A stretch of 11,459 nucleotides of DNA, taken from NCBI GenBank assembly GCA_035705985.1, contig DASSVP010000066.1, forward strand, positions 1 through 11,459. The letters run 5' to 3'. A program made the position numbers and the translations under genes. Under the pieces are notes generated by a model. That model made no database searches, was not told the DNA's origin, and worked only from the letters and a program-made list of their open reading frames with translations. This stretch comes from JACVRW01 sp035705985 (GTDB lineage: Bacteria; Actinomycetota; Thermoleophilia; Solirubrobacterales; Thermoleophilaceae). This document shows positions 11,083 to 11,459 of this stretch, piece by piece (within the stretch, counting starts at the first letter, position 1; each line of letters starts with the position of its first letter).

Positions 11083-11459
11083 CGCGCAGCCGGCGGAGAG
11101 CCGGACCGAGCGCCTGGCCGCCGCGCAGCACCGGCTCGAACAGGTCGCCGTGCCGCTCCACGCGCTGCAGCGCCTCGCGCCGTCCGAAGTCGCGCGGACG
11201 CACCTTCTCGCCGAGCTCCTCCCACCGCAGCGGCGTCGACACCGGCGCGCCCGGCTTCGGCCGCACCGAGTAGACGGCGGCGATCGTCTTGCCGTGCCCG
11301 TTCTGCCGGTGGTCGACGAGGACACCCCGGCGCTTCTTCTTCAGCCACTCGGTCGTGACGAGTCCGGGGTTGGCCGCCTCGAGCCCGCGGGAGACGAGCT
11401 CCGCGAAGTCGTACGTGTCCCGGTACGACGACCGCCGCGTGATCGGCAGGAGGATGTGG
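11069..11459 (-). CDS. ligD: LigD-type NHEJ polymerase domain, C-terminal part (5' end outside window)
   Basis: The minus-strand frame enters from the right edge and ends with TGA at 11071-11069, giving the last 129 residues or so. They match the end of the primase-polymerase (LigD-Pol) domain of bacterial non-homologous end joining: HILLPITRRSSYRDTYDFAE, then TTEWLKKKRRGVLVD, QNGHGKTIAAVYSVRPKPGA, VSTPLRWEEL and a terminal RRLRASAS. This domain adds nucleotides at broken DNA ends, together with Ku and a ligase. The polymerase domain is the last one in this protein. It is therefore either a stand-alone polymerase or a PE-ligase-Pol arrangement as in Pseudomonas LigD, not the Pol-first order of mycobacterial LigD. 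The catalytic aspartates lie upstream, outside the window. The 3' end overlaps the propeller gene by 14 nt. Confidence 0.88.
   Translation of the reverse strand, partial: HILLPITRRSSYRDTYDFAELVSRGLEAANPGLVTTEWLKKKRRGVLVDHRQNGHGKTIAAVYSVRPKPGAPVSTPLRWEELGEKVRPRDFGRREALQRVERHGDLFEPVLRGGQALGPALRRLRASAS

Overview
The window is uniformly GC-rich, with third codon positions almost all G or C, densely packed genes, frequent GTG starts and several starts that look leaderless. The gene set includes a NarL-type two-component pair, an NHEJ LigD-type polymerase and a class III alcohol dehydrogenase. This suggests a high-GC actinobacterium, possibly of the Thermoleophilia, but the taxonomy is inference only. 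No stretch of 300 bases lacks a gene. I see no tRNA, rRNA, CRISPR array or insertion sequence.

Region 1 (1-3834) is a two-component island. A histidine kinase (378-1712) and a NarL/LuxR-type response regulator (1709-2344) overlap by 4 nt. They are bracketed by two related genes for small secreted proteins: one runs leftward off the window (1-266), the other lies downstream (2398-2796). Each small gene has the same operator-like sequence about 45 bp upstream of a predicted transcription start. The site in front of the left gene is GGGAC-N4-GTCCC, the core of a DosR/DevR box; the right one is CGAC-N4-GTCG. The two sites differ at only two symmetric positions that change together. A purple-acid-phosphatase-like gene (2806-3834) follows the right small gene in the same reading frame, separated by one stop codon. 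I read this as a self-contained regulon: sensor, regulator, two secreted paralogues and a phosphoesterase.

Region 2 (3835-6137) pairs an orphan OmpR-type winged-helix regulator with a membrane-anchored or exported di-heme cytochrome c. The regulator's receiver has lost the phosphoacceptor Asp (Glu instead), the acidic pocket and the Thr/Ser switch residue. Between the two genes lie four tandem 11-bp repeats, each beginning CTGA at an exact 11-nt period, just ahead of a -10-like element. This is a good candidate operator for the regulator.

Region 3 (6134-7998, minus strand) holds a GT1-type glycosyltransferase and a small SAM methyltransferase. The glycosyltransferase converges on the cytochrome gene, and their stop codons share the palindrome CTAG.

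Region 4 (8024-9997, plus strand) is a likely two-gene unit, a class III-like zinc alcohol dehydrogenase and a DMT-type membrane protein. It diverges from the methyltransferase across only 25 bp.

Region 5 (10033-11459) holds a secreted Ycf48/BNR-type beta-propeller protein. It converges, with a 14-nt overlap, on the 3' end of a LigD-type NHEJ polymerase gene that runs off the right edge.
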